Shown piece by piece: positions 34,502 through 44,293 of a DNA stretch of 64,000 nucleotides. The notes beneath the pieces were generated by a model. It was not told where the DNA came from and searched no databases. It saw only the letters and a list, made by a program, of their open reading frames with translations. The DNA is from Chromatiales bacterium (GTDB taxonomy: Bacteria; Pseudomonadota; Gammaproteobacteria; Chromatiales; Chromatiaceae): the NCBI GenBank assembly GCA_028280505.1, contig JANQLO010000036.1, forward strand, positions 1 through 64,000, read 5' to 3'. The position numbers were made by a program, and so were the translations under genes. Each line of letters opens with the position of its first letter. Within the stretch, counting starts at the first letter, position 1.

Positions 34502-35788
34502 ATGAGTGCGATCGGATTGTTACGGGCTTGCGGTGCCACCGCCGGCTCCCGACGTTTCCGGCGTCGGATGGCAGGTCGCCTGGCGGCGTTACTGTGTATG
34601 TTGGGCACATCGCTGTCCTGTTACGCGGAGGTGGCGCCCGAGTTCTTCGGTATGCATATACACCGTGCCCATAGCGTCACGCCCTGGCCACTGTTTCGTT
34701 TTGACAGCTGGCGGCTGTGGGATGCGAGCGTGGGTTGGCGGGCGATGGAACGCGAACCGGGAAAATGGAACTTCGAGATACTCGATCGCCTCGTGGAATT
34801 GGCGGAGCGTCGTGGTGTCGAGCTTGTTTTGACGTTGGGGATGACACCGCGATGGGCCGCGTCGCGTCCAGACGAGGATTTCGTGTACGGGAAGGGCGGG
34901 CGTTCGCCGCCGAGGGACTTCCGCGATTGGGAACGCTATGTACGCAAGGTAGCGGAACGGTATCGAGGGAGGATTCGGTACTACGAGTTATGGAACGAGC
35001 CGACTTTCACCGAGATAGATCGAAGTAAAGGGTACTTCCACGGCAGCGTGCGGGAGATGGTGGAACTGGCTCGCATTGCCCATGAAGTGCTGAAATCCAT
35101 CGATGCCGAAAACAAGCTGCTGACACCCGGGTTCACCGACGATGGAAACCGCCTGATGCTGTTTCTGGACAGTGGCGGTAAACGTTACGTGGATATCGTG
35201 TCCCAGCATGTCTACGCGAAGCATCCGGAGCATATGTACGCGCGCCTGCAGAAGTTGACGACGCTGTTGAAACGCAAGGGATACGGGCATCTGCCCTTGT
35301 GGAACACAGAGTGCGGTTACGCACGCCTCGAGCCCGACGAGAATGTCGACTACGGTGGCGCGCGGGATGCCGACCAGCATGCGGCCTTTGTCGTTCGATC
35401 GTTGGTTTTGGCTGCCGGCGCGGGCGTGCAGCGTTTCTTCTGGTATTCGTTGGACCACGATGAGATGGGCCTGATTCGTATGCGAACCCGTTATCCGAAC
35501 CTTTCGGGGCGCGCGTACCTGCGTGCCCGTCGTTGGTTGACGGGCGCGGACGTGAGCGGCTGCGTTCGTGGCGGAGACGCGGTGTGGCGGTGTGGCCTGT
35601 CGCGGGACGGGCGGCAGGCCTGGCTCGTTTGGCGGCCGCGCGGCGCGATTGCCTGGCAGATTCCCGAGGCGCTCAACGCGGTACGGATCGAATCGTTTGA
35701 CGCCACGGCTGACGATGTGGCGCCAGGCATGCGCCTTTCCGTCGGAGAGATGCCGGTGTTGCTTGTCGGCGACACGCTTGCTTGGTGA
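34502..35788 (+). CDS. Exported GH39-like glycoside hydrolase
   Basis: The 428-residue protein has a long basic leader and hydrophobic signal (RLAALLCMLGTSLSCYAEV), then a clan-A TIM barrel. The acid/base glutamate lies in RYYELWNEPTF and the likely nucleophile in PLWNTECGYARLEP. The pattern resembles GH39 and related families. Such enzymes in exopolysaccharide loci trim or release the polymer in the periplasm (PslG is the known analogue). A small C-terminal beta domain follows. It lies 38 bp after the GT26 gene, in the same operon. Confidence 0.8.
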   Translation: MSAIGLLRACGATAGSRRFRRRMAGRLAALLCMLGTSLSCYAEVAPEFFGMHIHRAHSVTPWPLFRFDSWRLWDASVGWRAMEREPGKWNFEILDRLVELAERRGVELVLTLGMTPRWAASRPDEDFVYGKGGRSPPRDFRDWERYVRKVAERYRGRIRYYELWNEPTFTEIDRSKGYFHGSVREMVELARIAHEVLKSIDAENKLLTPGFTDDGNRLMLFLDSGGKRYVDIVSQHVYAKHPEHMYARLQKLTTLLKRKGYGHLPLWNTECGYARLEPDENVDYGGARDADQHAAFVVRSLVLAAGAGVQRFFWYSLDHDEMGLIRMRTRYPNLSGRAYLRARRWLTGADVSGCVRGGDAVWRCGLSRDGRQAWLVWRPRGAIAWQIPEALNAVRIESFDATADDVAPGMRLSVGEMPVLLVGDTLAW

Positions 35789-35860
35789 CATCAAATCGGT
35801 GATGTGCATGGTGTACGTTCGGGTTCGCAAACTTATTCCTTACGAGGTTGGGATCGACAA

Positions 35861-36736
35861 ATGCCTGATACGACTGATATTCGACTGAGTTGCATCTACT
35901 CGCTACCGCGCAGCGGCAGCACGGTGCTGACTGCGGAACTCGATCGTTTCGAAGGCGTCGTCTGTGTGCCTGAAGCTTATTTTCCGCAGATCCTCGCGTT
36001 TTTGCCCGAACAGGATTTGGCATCGCGACAGACTTTGGCACGCGTGTTTCTTGCTACGTGCGATGCCGGGTTCTCCTTGTCACTCGCGGAACTGGAATCG
36101 GCCATCGTGCCCGGTCATTGGCGTGAGACCTTCGTCGAGATAGGCCTGCGCTGTGCCGAAAAGGCGGGGCGCGATCGCGAGTCGGTCAAAGCGATCGTCT
36201 GGAAATCCACGCGCATGCTGACCGGCTACGCTGCGATGCGTGATGCGGGGGCCCGGTTTGTGATTTTGAGAAGAAATCCGATCAATGTCTTCGACTCGCA
36301 GTTTCGGGTCGGATTCGGTATCCATAATCGGAATCCCCTGCGCTTTGCCGCATTCCGCCAGAGCTATGAGGCGCTCTTCTATGCGATGAGGCGGTTCGAT
36401 GTCTTCGAACTCGATTACGAGAGTATCCCGAACGAACTGCCTGCACTGGTGGACTGGCTCGGAGGTAGGACGCTGTTGCGTCGTGAGGGCGGGTCGACGA
36501 TGGCCGATACCATGGCCCGACATGACTGGCACAGCGGTTTGCTGGATGGCTTCAACAGTACCGATGCGCAGAAGCGCAAAAACGTGGCGTTGTGGCAAAG
36601 AGCGGCGTTTTGGGGGAGCACGGCGGCATTCTCACTGATGCGGCCGTATTGGTATGCCAAGCGTCGGCGCTACGATGAGCGTATGTCTCGCGAGAAACGC
36701 GACAACTCGGAGCAACTGGCAACTGCCCAAACTTAG
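35861..36736 (+). CDS. Sulfotransferase-family protein
   Basis: ATG 35861, preceded by TTGGGA, gives 291 residues. The PAPS 5'-phosphosulfate loop is clear in LSCIYSLPRSGSTVLTAELD, and the 3'-phosphate motif follows at ARFVILRRNPINVFDSQF. The enzyme would transfer sulfate from PAPS to a hydroxyl, here most simply to a sugar of the exopolysaccharide. It is soluble, without signal peptide, so it would act on cytosolic precursors. Last rightward gene of the eps operon; convergent with the methyltransferase gene, which begins at the very next base. Confidence 0.82.
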   Translation: MPDTTDIRLSCIYSLPRSGSTVLTAELDRFEGVVCVPEAYFPQILAFLPEQDLASRQTLARVFLATCDAGFSLSLAELESAIVPGHWRETFVEIGLRCAEKAGRDRESVKAIVWKSTRMLTGYAAMRDAGARFVILRRNPINVFDSQFRVGFGIHNRNPLRFAAFRQSYEALFYAMRRFDVFELDYESIPNELPALVDWLGGRTLLRREGGSTMADTMARHDWHSGLLDGFNSTDAQKRKNVALWQRAAFWGSTAAFSLMRPYWYAKRRRYDERMSREKRDNSEQLATAQT

Positions 36737-37543
36737 TCAGTAAGCCACACCGATACCGCCGCCCGGATACCAATGGCGGTGCGGTTGTTCCTGAAAGTAC
36801 GCGAAGCGTCGCCCGGTGTGGCGTGCGAACTCGAGCAGCTTATCGGTGACATGGGCGTTATCACCGATCACCAAGGCACCGTCGCTCAGTTTGTTTTTTA
36901 TCGTCTCGTACTCGCGCGCTTCGTACTCGGCGGAATGGTCGCTGTCATTGACGAATATGTCGATCGGACGATCGAGTTTTTCCAGGCTTGCGATTGAGTC
37001 GCCGTACAGTATCTCGCCGGTTTCCGCGTATTGGCCGGACAACAGATAGCCGGCCGCCGGGTTGATGTCGGTTCCAAAATATCGGCCGGGGGCGCCTTCG
37101 TTTCGGTTCCTGAGAAGCGCTGCGGCAATGACGCAACTGCCCAGTCCTTTGTCGACGCCGGTTTCTACGATGCAAGAGGGTTTCACCGCGCGTACCAGGG
37201 CATACCAACCGGCACGTTTGGCGAACCGGGCCGCTGCGTCTGCCTTGAAGCTGAGCCCGGAATCGCGCGTTGCCCGGACGATGTGATCATGCAATGCCTG
37301 GTCGTTATCGAGTTCGTCGAGGTAAGACTGCACCTGATCATAAGGTTTGCCGGCGACATCGGAAACGAAGGCGCACAGGTAACGGCGATTCAACTCGGAA
37401 AGATCATAGGTCAAATTGGTATGCTCGCGAGACGTGACCAGCCAACGCATACCGGCGCTGAAGATATGCCAGGTTCGGCGCAGCGGGCCCCTCATCCTGA
37501 TGGGCACCAATGCCAGGCGAAGCAGCGGGCTACTTAATTGCAT
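36737..37543 (-). CDS. Class I SAM-dependent methyltransferase
   Basis: The 268-residue protein has a Rossmann SAM-binding core: motif I SCIVETGVDKGLGSCVIAAA, an acidic residue after the second strand (YFGTDINPAAGYLL), DIFVNDSDHSAEYEAREYE and LVIGDNAHV. It resembles the Methyltransf_24 group. An N-terminal extension carries a basic hydrophobic helix (LLRLALVPIRMRGPLRRTW), perhaps membrane-attached. Opposite orientation to the operon, with stop codons back to back. Polysaccharide methylation is plausible but unproven. Confidence 0.78.
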   Translation of the reverse strand: MQLSSPLLRLALVPIRMRGPLRRTWHIFSAGMRWLVTSREHTNLTYDLSELNRRYLCAFVSDVAGKPYDQVQSYLDELDNDQALHDHIVRATRDSGLSFKADAAARFAKRAGWYALVRAVKPSCIVETGVDKGLGSCVIAAALLRNRNEGAPGRYFGTDINPAAGYLLSGQYAETGEILYGDSIASLEKLDRPIDIFVNDSDHSAEYEAREYETIKNKLSDGALVIGDNAHVTDKLLEFARHTGRRFAYFQEQPHRHWYPGGGIGVAY

Positions 37544-37731
37544 TCGAACGAAGTATTGAGTGGATATCCTCCGGACAATAAGTGCTTCGTATGACCAGGA
37601 GGTGAAAGCGCCGGCGGCTCATGCCGAGCCGAAGTGCGACAGATGTGACGAAAGGATGACGAGTACGCTACGCAGTAAGCGCCTAACCGTTTTGTAACAT
37701 CGGCCGCGTAAGCTTTTTTCTCTCTCGCCAA

Positions 37732-39378
37732 ATGGTGGTTAGGCAGGCGAGTCTTCAGTCGATGGTTATGCCGGAAGCACTGTACTTCCCGGCCAAGCGT
37801 TTACCGGTGTATCACGTCATGCTGTGGTCTGAAACACGTTACCGATTGGTATTGTTCGCACTTGCCGCTTCCGCAGCTGTGGTGCTGTTCTGGCAGGGTA
37901 TCCTCGAACTCAACCGTGTCTGGAGCGCGCGAGAAGAGTATAGCCACGCCTATTTCGTACCCTTGCTCGCGGTATTCTTCGCTTGGCAACGACTCACCGA
38001 TCTCTCATTGCGGCCGCTGAGCGGGTCGTGGTGGGGAATGCCCGTGGTGCTTTTCGGGGTGGCGCTCTTCCTGCTGGGCAGTTTGAGCGCAATCAACCTC
38101 GTGGTGCAAATCGGCTTCCTCGTCGCGCTCACGGGCTTGGTGTTGGCGTGGCTTGGTTGGGAAGGCATGCAACGTCTCTGGCCGTCGCTGTTCCTGCTGT
38201 TCCTGATCATTCCCCTGCCGCAGTTCCTGATCTCGATCCTGTCTTTGCAACTGCAGTTGCTGTCAACCGATATCGGCGTCGCCTTCATCAGGATGATGGA
38301 TATCAGCGTTTTCGTCGAAGGAAACGTTATCGATCTCGGTAGCTACAAGCTTCAGGTCGTTGAAGCATGCAGCGGGCTTAACTATCTGTTTCCGTTGTTG
38401 AGCATTGGGTTCATCGTCGCGTACATGTACGACGGTCCAATGTGGCAGCGTATAGTGATTTTCCTGTCCAGCGCCCCGATCACGGTTTTGATCAACAGTT
38501 TCCGTATTGGCTTGATTGGTGTGACCGTCGAGTATTGGGGCATCGAGATGGCCGAGGGTGTTCTGCACGACTTCGAGGGGTGGGCGTTGTTCATGGTCTG
38601 TACCGCCATCCTGGTACTCGAGGTCTGGTTGTTCTGGCGATTCTCCGGGAGCGGCAAGAAATTCTCCGACGTGTTCGGCATCTACTTGCCGGCGCGAGTC
38701 GATACCGCCGGCACGCAGTCCAGGAAACTACCCAAGGCCCTGGTTGCCGCGTTTCTGGTTCTGGTGGCGGGTATCGCCGTTACGCCGCTGCTTGAAAATC
38801 GTGAAGCTACTTATCCGCCACGCGTCCAGTTCAGCGAGTTCCCTTACGAGTTCGGGGATTGGCAGGCGCGGCGCCAGCAGCAGTTGGATTCGATCATCCT
38901 GGATGAACTCAATACCGACGACTATTACTTTGCGGATTTTCGCAGCGAAGGCGCCGTATCGCCTATCAATCTGCACATGACGTATTACACCAGCCAGAAG
39001 TCGCGGGCCTCGGTACACTCGCCCCGTGCATGCCTTCCCGGCGGCGGGTGGGGAATCGATGACATCCAACAACATGTTGTCAAAACGGTCGTGATGGATG
39101 GCGAGCCCCTGCAGGTGAATCGTGTCCAGATGGTGCGTGGAAAACACCGCCAACTGGTGTATTACTGGTTCCCGCAACGCCACCGCAATCTGACCAACGA
39201 GTATCTGGTTCGTTGGTACATCTTCTATGATTCCCTGATCGACAGCCGTTCCGATGGCGCGCTCGTCCGCCTGATCACACCCTTGACCAATAGCGAAGAC
39301 TGGACGTCCGCTGACGACCGGCTCAGCGAATTCGCAGCAGATATCGTGCCGGAGCTGCGGACCTACATTCCGGATTGA
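37732..39378 (+). CDS. xrtD: Exosortase (XrtD-like) fused to EpsI domain
   Basis: The 548-residue protein has eight or so membrane helices with the three exosortase catalytic residues: C213 (VVEACSGLNYLFP), R258 (INSFRIGLIGV) and H279 (GVLHDFEGWALF). From about residue 335 it continues into an EpsI/DUF3485 domain (VQFSEFPYEFGDW, SPRACLPGGGWGIDD). This fusion and the presence of VPLPA-CTERM proteins fit exosortase D. It cleaves sorting signals of exported substrates (17082, 44856) at the inner membrane. Start could also be a later in-frame ATG (37762). First gene of a second rightward operon. Confidence 0.92.
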   Translation: MVVRQASLQSMVMPEALYFPAKRLPVYHVMLWSETRYRLVLFALAASAAVVLFWQGILELNRVWSAREEYSHAYFVPLLAVFFAWQRLTDLSLRPLSGSWWGMPVVLFGVALFLLGSLSAINLVVQIGFLVALTGLVLAWLGWEGMQRLWPSLFLLFLIIPLPQFLISILSLQLQLLSTDIGVAFIRMMDISVFVEGNVIDLGSYKLQVVEACSGLNYLFPLLSIGFIVAYMYDGPMWQRIVIFLSSAPITVLINSFRIGLIGVTVEYWGIEMAEGVLHDFEGWALFMVCTAILVLEVWLFWRFSGSGKKFSDVFGIYLPARVDTAGTQSRKLPKALVAAFLVLVAGIAVTPLLENREATYPPRVQFSEFPYEFGDWQARRQQQLDSIILDELNTDDYYFADFRSEGAVSPINLHMTYYTSQKSRASVHSPRACLPGGGWGIDDIQQHVVKTVVMDGEPLQVNRVQMVRGKHRQLVYYWFPQRHRNLTNEYLVRWYIFYDSLIDSRSDGALVRLITPLTNSEDWTSADDRLSEFAADIVPELRTYIPD

Positions 39379-39395
39379 TTCAGGACGGTTGCTGC

Positions 39396-41009
39396 ATGGT
39401 TTCCGTCGTGTACCTCTTGCTGGCGTTGGTATTGAGCCTGCTGATCATCCCGCAAGCGATGCGGATCGCGCCCATCCTGGGCATGCTCGATCGGCCCGAT
39501 CCACGAAAAGTCCATGCTGTTCCGGTCGCGCGCGTCGGTGGGATCGGGATCGTCGTTGGCGCCGTTATCGCGCTGTTGTTTGCGGTGACCGTGGATGACT
39601 TGGTTTTCTCCTATATTCTGGGCGCCATTGTTCTTTTCGTTTTCGGCATGGCGGACGACAGGTTCGAGCTGGGTCATTACACCAAGTTCATCGGGCAGTT
39701 CGTTGCCGTCGGTCTGGTCGTGTTTGTCGGTGATTTGTACGTAACGCGGTTGCCGCTGATCGATCAGGCATTGCCGGAAGTAATCGCGATCCCCTTCACG
39801 ATCATCGCCATGGTAGGCGTTATCAATGCATTCAATCATGCCGACGGTTTAGACGGCCTGGCCGGTGGCGAAGCGCTGCTGAGCCTGCTCGCCGGTGCCG
39901 CGATAGCCTATTGGAGCGGTGACCTTGTCGCTTTTCAGATCGCATTGGTGGCGATCGGGGGGCTCATCGGGTTCCTGCGTTACAACAACCATCCGGCGCG
40001 GGTATTCATGGGGGATGCCGGGAGTCAGTATCTCGGCTTCACGGTGGCCTTTCTTGCCGTCGAGCTCACGCAGGTTGCCGATTCCGCTTTGAGTGCCGCA
40101 CTTCCGCTGTTGCTTATCGGGTTACCGGTCATCGATATCCTGACAGTCTTCTATCTTCGGATCAGCGGCGGTATGCATTGGTTCAAGGCGAGCAGAAATC
40201 ATTTTCACCATCGCTTGCTCGACCTCGGGTTCGTGCATGCGGAGTCGGTGGTGGTCATCTACTCGGTACAGTTTCTGTTCGCATTGTCTGCCGTTGTACT
40301 TCGCTATCACATGGATACCGTGATCCTCGGCGTGTATTTCTCGATTTTGGTCGTTATTTTCGGTGCTTTGATCGCTGCCGAGCGCCGGCATTGGCGTGTG
40401 CACCAACGATCGTACGAGGCGGTCGGCTCGTCGGACAAGGGTGGACATCCGTTCGCGGCGATGCGGCAGTTGCCGACCCTGTTTCTGTTGATCCTGGTTC
40501 CGGCTTATTTTTTTTACGAATCCGCAGTCCTGCCAAGTGTCGACGAATCGTGGCTGGGCGTCATCGCGATCCTATCCGGTCTGCTCTTGCTGGGATGTGC
40601 GGTGTTCGCCGATGGCCGGGCAACGCTGTTGTCTCGCGTCGGCGCCTATTGCGGCGTCTTGCTGATGACTTACGGCGACTTCCTGCAAAGCGATGCCTTG
40701 TCGAAGCTGGAGATCGCCTATTTCGCCGTTATCGCGGTGACCGTCGTCGCCGCCGTTCAGCTGTCGGCACAGGAGCAGTTTCGAACCAATCCGCTCGACT
40801 ACCTGATTGGGATGGTGCTGATCGGCCTGCTGATGTTTCAGGAAGACTTTGCACTCAGTCCCGGAACGACCGGTCTGGTCATGAAATCGGTCGTGCTGCT
40901 GTACGCCGTGGAGTTTTTGATCAATCGTGGCCGAAGTCAGGCGCAAATGATTCGAACCTCGCTGGGTATAGCGCTCGGCTGGGTGGCGCTGCGAAGTTTC
41001 CTTGGATGA
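39396..41009 (+). CDS. WecA/MraY-family sugar-phosphate transferase with extra C-terminal membrane domain
   Basis: ATG 39396 with AGGACGG upstream gives 537 residues. The first 330 match WecA-type undecaprenyl-phosphate GlcNAc-1-P transferases: LDRPDPRKVHAVPVARVGGI, VFGMADDRFELGHY, NAFNHADGLDGLAGG, FMGDAGSQYLGF and the histidine motif ASRNHFHHRLLDLG. It starts the repeat unit on the lipid carrier. Typical members are about 340-380 residues; here about 190 further residues with several more hydrophobic helices follow. Confidence 0.92.
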   Translation: MVSVVYLLLALVLSLLIIPQAMRIAPILGMLDRPDPRKVHAVPVARVGGIGIVVGAVIALLFAVTVDDLVFSYILGAIVLFVFGMADDRFELGHYTKFIGQFVAVGLVVFVGDLYVTRLPLIDQALPEVIAIPFTIIAMVGVINAFNHADGLDGLAGGEALLSLLAGAAIAYWSGDLVAFQIALVAIGGLIGFLRYNNHPARVFMGDAGSQYLGFTVAFLAVELTQVADSALSAALPLLLIGLPVIDILTVFYLRISGGMHWFKASRNHFHHRLLDLGFVHAESVVVIYSVQFLFALSAVVLRYHMDTVILGVYFSILVVIFGALIAAERRHWRVHQRSYEAVGSSDKGGHPFAAMRQLPTLFLLILVPAYFFYESAVLPSVDESWLGVIAILSGLLLLGCAVFADGRATLLSRVGAYCGVLLMTYGDFLQSDALSKLEIAYFAVIAVTVVAAVQLSAQEQFRTNPLDYLIGMVLIGLLMFQEDFALSPGTTGLVMKSVVLLYAVEFLINRGRSQAQMIRTSLGIALGWVALRSFLG

Positions 41010-41061
41010 ATCGCGGGCACGGTCCACCGGACTTTCAACATCTATTTTTTGGTTTTTGAAG

Positions 41062-43446
41062 ATGAAAAAGAGCATGAAGATCCTTTCGGTTATAGCGTTA
41101 TCTGCAGTGCTGCTTTCGGCTTGTGGTGGTCCTGAGGATCGAGCCGCGGCCTATGTCGACAAAGGGCGCGATCTGCTCGAGTCCCGCAACTACCTGAAGG
41201 CGCGTCTGGAAATCCGCAATGCTTTACAGATCCAAGAAGACAACATTGGCGCATGGTTGTTGTTGGCACACGTTCAGGAGAGGTTGAAGGACTACGAGAG
41301 TGCGTTCGGCTCGTACAACAAGATACTCGGTCTGGACGAAAACCAAACAGATGCATTGGTGGGGCGTGGACGTATCTACCTTGCGGCACGCCAACTGGAC
41401 AATGCGAAAAAAGATGCTGAAAAAGCCGTTGCGCTGGCGCCGCAGCACTCGGACGTCGTGCTACTGCAGGCGGGCATTGCCGCCGCGGAGAAACGGGCGG
41501 ATGAAGCTTTGCCGTTAGCTCGGCAGGCACTCGAAGCGGATGCGGATAACCACCGTGCACGGGTTTTTCTGGCCCTCCTTCTGGTTGGCGACAAGCGGTT
41601 TGAGGACGCCGAGTCCCTGTTGGATGCGGGCATCGAGCTCGAACCCCGGGAAACGGACCTTTGGCAGGCCAAGGCCGTCGTTCACGGTGCAAGCGGTGAT
41701 GGCGAGAAACAGGTGGAGGTACTGCGTAAACTGACCGAACTGCAGCCTGATGATGTGAAACCGCTGCATCTGCTGGTAGCGTCACTGAGGAGTCAGAAGC
41801 GTATCGAGGAAGCCGAGACGCTTTTGCGTGATCGCTTGGCAGGGCATCCGAACGAGGCCGAGACCGGGGTGTTGCTGGCCAATCTATTGATTGGCAGCAA
41901 AGAAGACCGCACCCAACAAGATCGGGCCTTTTCGGATCTGATCGGCGAGTATACGGAGATTAACGAACTCCGTTCTTTGCGCGTGAAATGGTTGCTCGGC
42001 TACAAGGATATTGACGGAGCCAAGGCCGAGTTGAACAGCATGATCCGTGATTTCGGGACTGAAGGTGCTGGACTGAGTGCGCGTAAGCAACTGGCAGGCT
42101 TGCTGCTGGCCGAAGGCGATCGCGAGGGCGGTGCGGCACTGATTGCCGAGGTTTTGAAAGAAAATCCACGCGATGGTGATGCGTTGATCGGTCGTGCTGC
42201 GATGTCGCTGACTGCAAAGGATATCGATGCGGCGATCGCCGATCTGCGCGTCGTGCTTGCCGACCGTCCGGCATCGCAACAGGCAAACGATCTGATCGTG
42301 CGGGCCTACCTGGCGAAAGGCGAGGCCGAACAGGCCGCGGATCAGCTGGCGCGCTATATCGAGAATGCTCCGCAGGAGCGCGACCCCTATATCGCGTTGT
42401 CTGAGTTGTATGCAAAGCTGGATCGCCAAGATGAGAGCGAACGTGTGCTCGCACGGCTGTTGAGCGCACAGCCGAAAGACGTGTTTGCGTTGCGGCGTCT
42501 ATCGGAACTTGCACTGCTTCGTAACGACCTGGTTGATGCGTTGCAACGGGCCGAGCAGCTGCGTGACATCTATCCCGAAAAGCCCGAAGGGTACTACGCG
42601 GTCGGTGTCGTCTACTCGGCCTCGGGCGCGCACGACGAGGCCGCGGAAATGTTCATCCGGGCCTTGGAGATTCAGCCGGATGCCATCGAGCCGCTAACGT
42701 CTTTGGTGCGTACGCGCATCGTCCAGGATCGCATCGACTTGGCCAAACGCGAATTGGAGCAACGTATTGCCGCCGACGCGAATCACTTCGTTGCGCAGAA
42801 CCTGTTGGGAGAACTACTGCGCCGTGAGGGCAGTCTGGAAGACTCCCTGTCTTATTTCGCGCGTGCATCCGAGATCAACAAGGGCTGGGTCATTCCCTAT
42901 ATCAATTCGGTCGACGTGCTGAAATCCCAGAACAAGGAGCAGGAAGCTCTGGCGTTGCTGGAGCGATCGAAAAAAGCAACCGGCGGTAGTTCGATCATTG
43001 CCCTTCAGCTTGCCGCGATGAGGGAACAACTCGGTGATCGGCTAGGAGCCATTCGCGAGTATGAAGAGCTGTTGGCGTCGACCCCGGATGCCATGGATGC
43101 CGCCAACAATCTTGCGGTTCTCCTGACGCAGGGTGACGCCGAGGATATGAAGCTGGATCGAGCCTATCGGCTCGCGAAGCGTTTTGAGCGTTCTCGAAAT
43201 CCGCTTTATCGCAACACGCTGGGCTGGGTTCTTTTCCTGCGTGGCGATTTGGATGCCTCGATACCGCATCTCGAGTACGCAGCGAATAACGAGTCGAAGC
43301 TCGGCGAGTTGCAATATCATCTCGGCGCCGCGTACGCAAAGGTAGGGCGTACGACGGATGCCAAGGCACGTATCGAACGCGCTCTGGCTTTAAACCAGTC
43401 GTTCTACGGCGTGGAGAATGCGCGCGAGATATTGCGTGCACTTTGA
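41062..43446 (+). CDS. TPR-repeat lipoprotein (PrsT-like)
   Basis: ATG 41062 gives 794 residues with a lipoprotein signal (SVIALSAVLLSACGG; lipobox LSAC). About twenty tetratricopeptide repeats follow (YLKARLEIRNALQI, AGIAAAEKRADEALPLARQA, ALEIQPDAIEPL). This matches the TPR lipoprotein PrsT common in PEP-CTERM/exosortase loci, where it is thought to act as a periplasmic scaffold. The length is slightly below the usual near-900. It ends the second eps operon, 52 bp after the WecA-like gene. Confidence 0.9.
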   Translation: MKKSMKILSVIALSAVLLSACGGPEDRAAAYVDKGRDLLESRNYLKARLEIRNALQIQEDNIGAWLLLAHVQERLKDYESAFGSYNKILGLDENQTDALVGRGRIYLAARQLDNAKKDAEKAVALAPQHSDVVLLQAGIAAAEKRADEALPLARQALEADADNHRARVFLALLLVGDKRFEDAESLLDAGIELEPRETDLWQAKAVVHGASGDGEKQVEVLRKLTELQPDDVKPLHLLVASLRSQKRIEEAETLLRDRLAGHPNEAETGVLLANLLIGSKEDRTQQDRAFSDLIGEYTEINELRSLRVKWLLGYKDIDGAKAELNSMIRDFGTEGAGLSARKQLAGLLLAEGDREGGAALIAEVLKENPRDGDALIGRAAMSLTAKDIDAAIADLRVVLADRPASQQANDLIVRAYLAKGEAEQAADQLARYIENAPQERDPYIALSELYAKLDRQDESERVLARLLSAQPKDVFALRRLSELALLRNDLVDALQRAEQLRDIYPEKPEGYYAVGVVYSASGAHDEAAEMFIRALEIQPDAIEPLTSLVRTRIVQDRIDLAKRELEQRIAADANHFVAQNLLGELLRREGSLEDSLSYFARASEINKGWVIPYINSVDVLKSQNKEQEALALLERSKKATGGSSIIALQLAAMREQLGDRLGAIREYEELLASTPDAMDAANNLAVLLTQGDAEDMKLDRAYRLAKRFERSRNPLYRNTLGWVLFLRGDLDASIPHLEYAANNESKLGELQYHLGAAYAKVGRTTDAKARIERALALNQSFYGVENAREILRAL

Positions 43447-43816
43447 CGACGGCTCTATCGGTGGCGCTACCCACAGGCAAGTGTTTGTGGCGTTCTGTCG
43501 AGTGACATGAGGCGTCAATGCAGGAGCGTTGGCGATCGCCGATCGTAAGGATAAGATTGTCGCCTGTTTGGGCGTTGTATCGCGCATCGGAAAAGCGACC
43601 GGCGCACGGGCTGAGGTGACGTCGACGGATGACGGCAGCACGGACGGAACCGCCGGGAGCGGTTTCGAACAGCCGACCGGCTGGCCCGAAGGGCGAAAGG
43701 CGGGATGCCTGAAGTCATCCTTCGTGCAATAGACGGGCTAGGTCGCCGTGATGGCGCTCATCTGTCGGTTGAGCGCCGAATCATATCCGCCGGCAGTTGT
43801 ACGTAATAGGACTTTC
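43447..43816. other. Gap with a run of four short hairpins
   Basis: No convincing gene. Four hairpins follow one another: AACCGC-N5-GCGGTT (43648-43664), CAGCC-N4-GGCTG (43670-43683), GCCC-GAA-GGGC (43684-43694) and AGGC-N5-GCCT (43698-43710). None has a T-tract. This could be a structured RNA, a transcript-end processing or stabilising element, or chance in GC-rich DNA. Confidence 0.4.
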
Positions 43817-44293
43817 TCAGTCGGTGATGGTGGTCTGTGGGTCGGCCGATTCGGTGATGTATTTTTCGTAGAGGTAATCGCGTAGCGATTCGGCCAATGC
43901 GCCTTGGTTCACGGGTTGGCTGGACAGTTCACGCAGCTTCATATATCGGTAGATGGCCGGCATGTCGTTAATGGCAACAAGGGCGATGTCCTCGCTGTCT
44001 ACGCGCTTCTTCGGGTCGCTGACGTTGCCGTTGATAATCGTTTCGAGCCGTGTGTAGTCGAACTGAAAATAGTTAATCATATCGTGCCCGAGTTCTGCGA
44101 AAACCGGCATCAGGTCCGTCCCGTTTGCATGCGGGGCATACAGAGGGCCGAGGCGGTTGAGCATGATCTTTATCGCGAACCGCAGAACTCTCGACTCACG
44201 GACCCGGAGTCGCTGAGAGATGCGTCTGACCTTTTCGAGATCGGACTGGTTGACGCGCACAGAAACAATCTTCTTTGAATCCTCGGATTTCAC
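43817..44293 (-). CDS. Ribbon-helix-helix-like protein
   Basis: The 158-residue protein opens with KKIVSVRVNQSDLEKVRRIS and RVRESRVLRFAIKIML, a strand-helix-helix pattern as in CopG/Arc-type DNA-binding domains. The remaining 110 residues (FAELGHDMINYFQFDYTRLE, DIALVAINDMPAIYRYMKLR) are alpha-helical and unrecognised. It lies between the exosortase operon and the riboswitch-controlled surface genes, transcribed leftward. A regulatory role is likely from the fold alone; a 15-bp palindrome upstream (44480) could be its site. Confidence 0.7.
   Translation of the reverse strand: MKSEDSKKIVSVRVNQSDLEKVRRISQRLRVRESRVLRFAIKIMLNRLGPLYAPHANGTDLMPVFAELGHDMINYFQFDYTRLETIINGNVSDPKKRVDSEDIALVAINDMPAIYRYMKLRELSSQPVNQGALAESLRDYLYEKYITESADPQTTITD

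Noticed and set aside
43529..43732. 67-codon frame in the gap after the TPR gene
   Set aside because: No family features and it spans the four hairpins; more likely non-coding.
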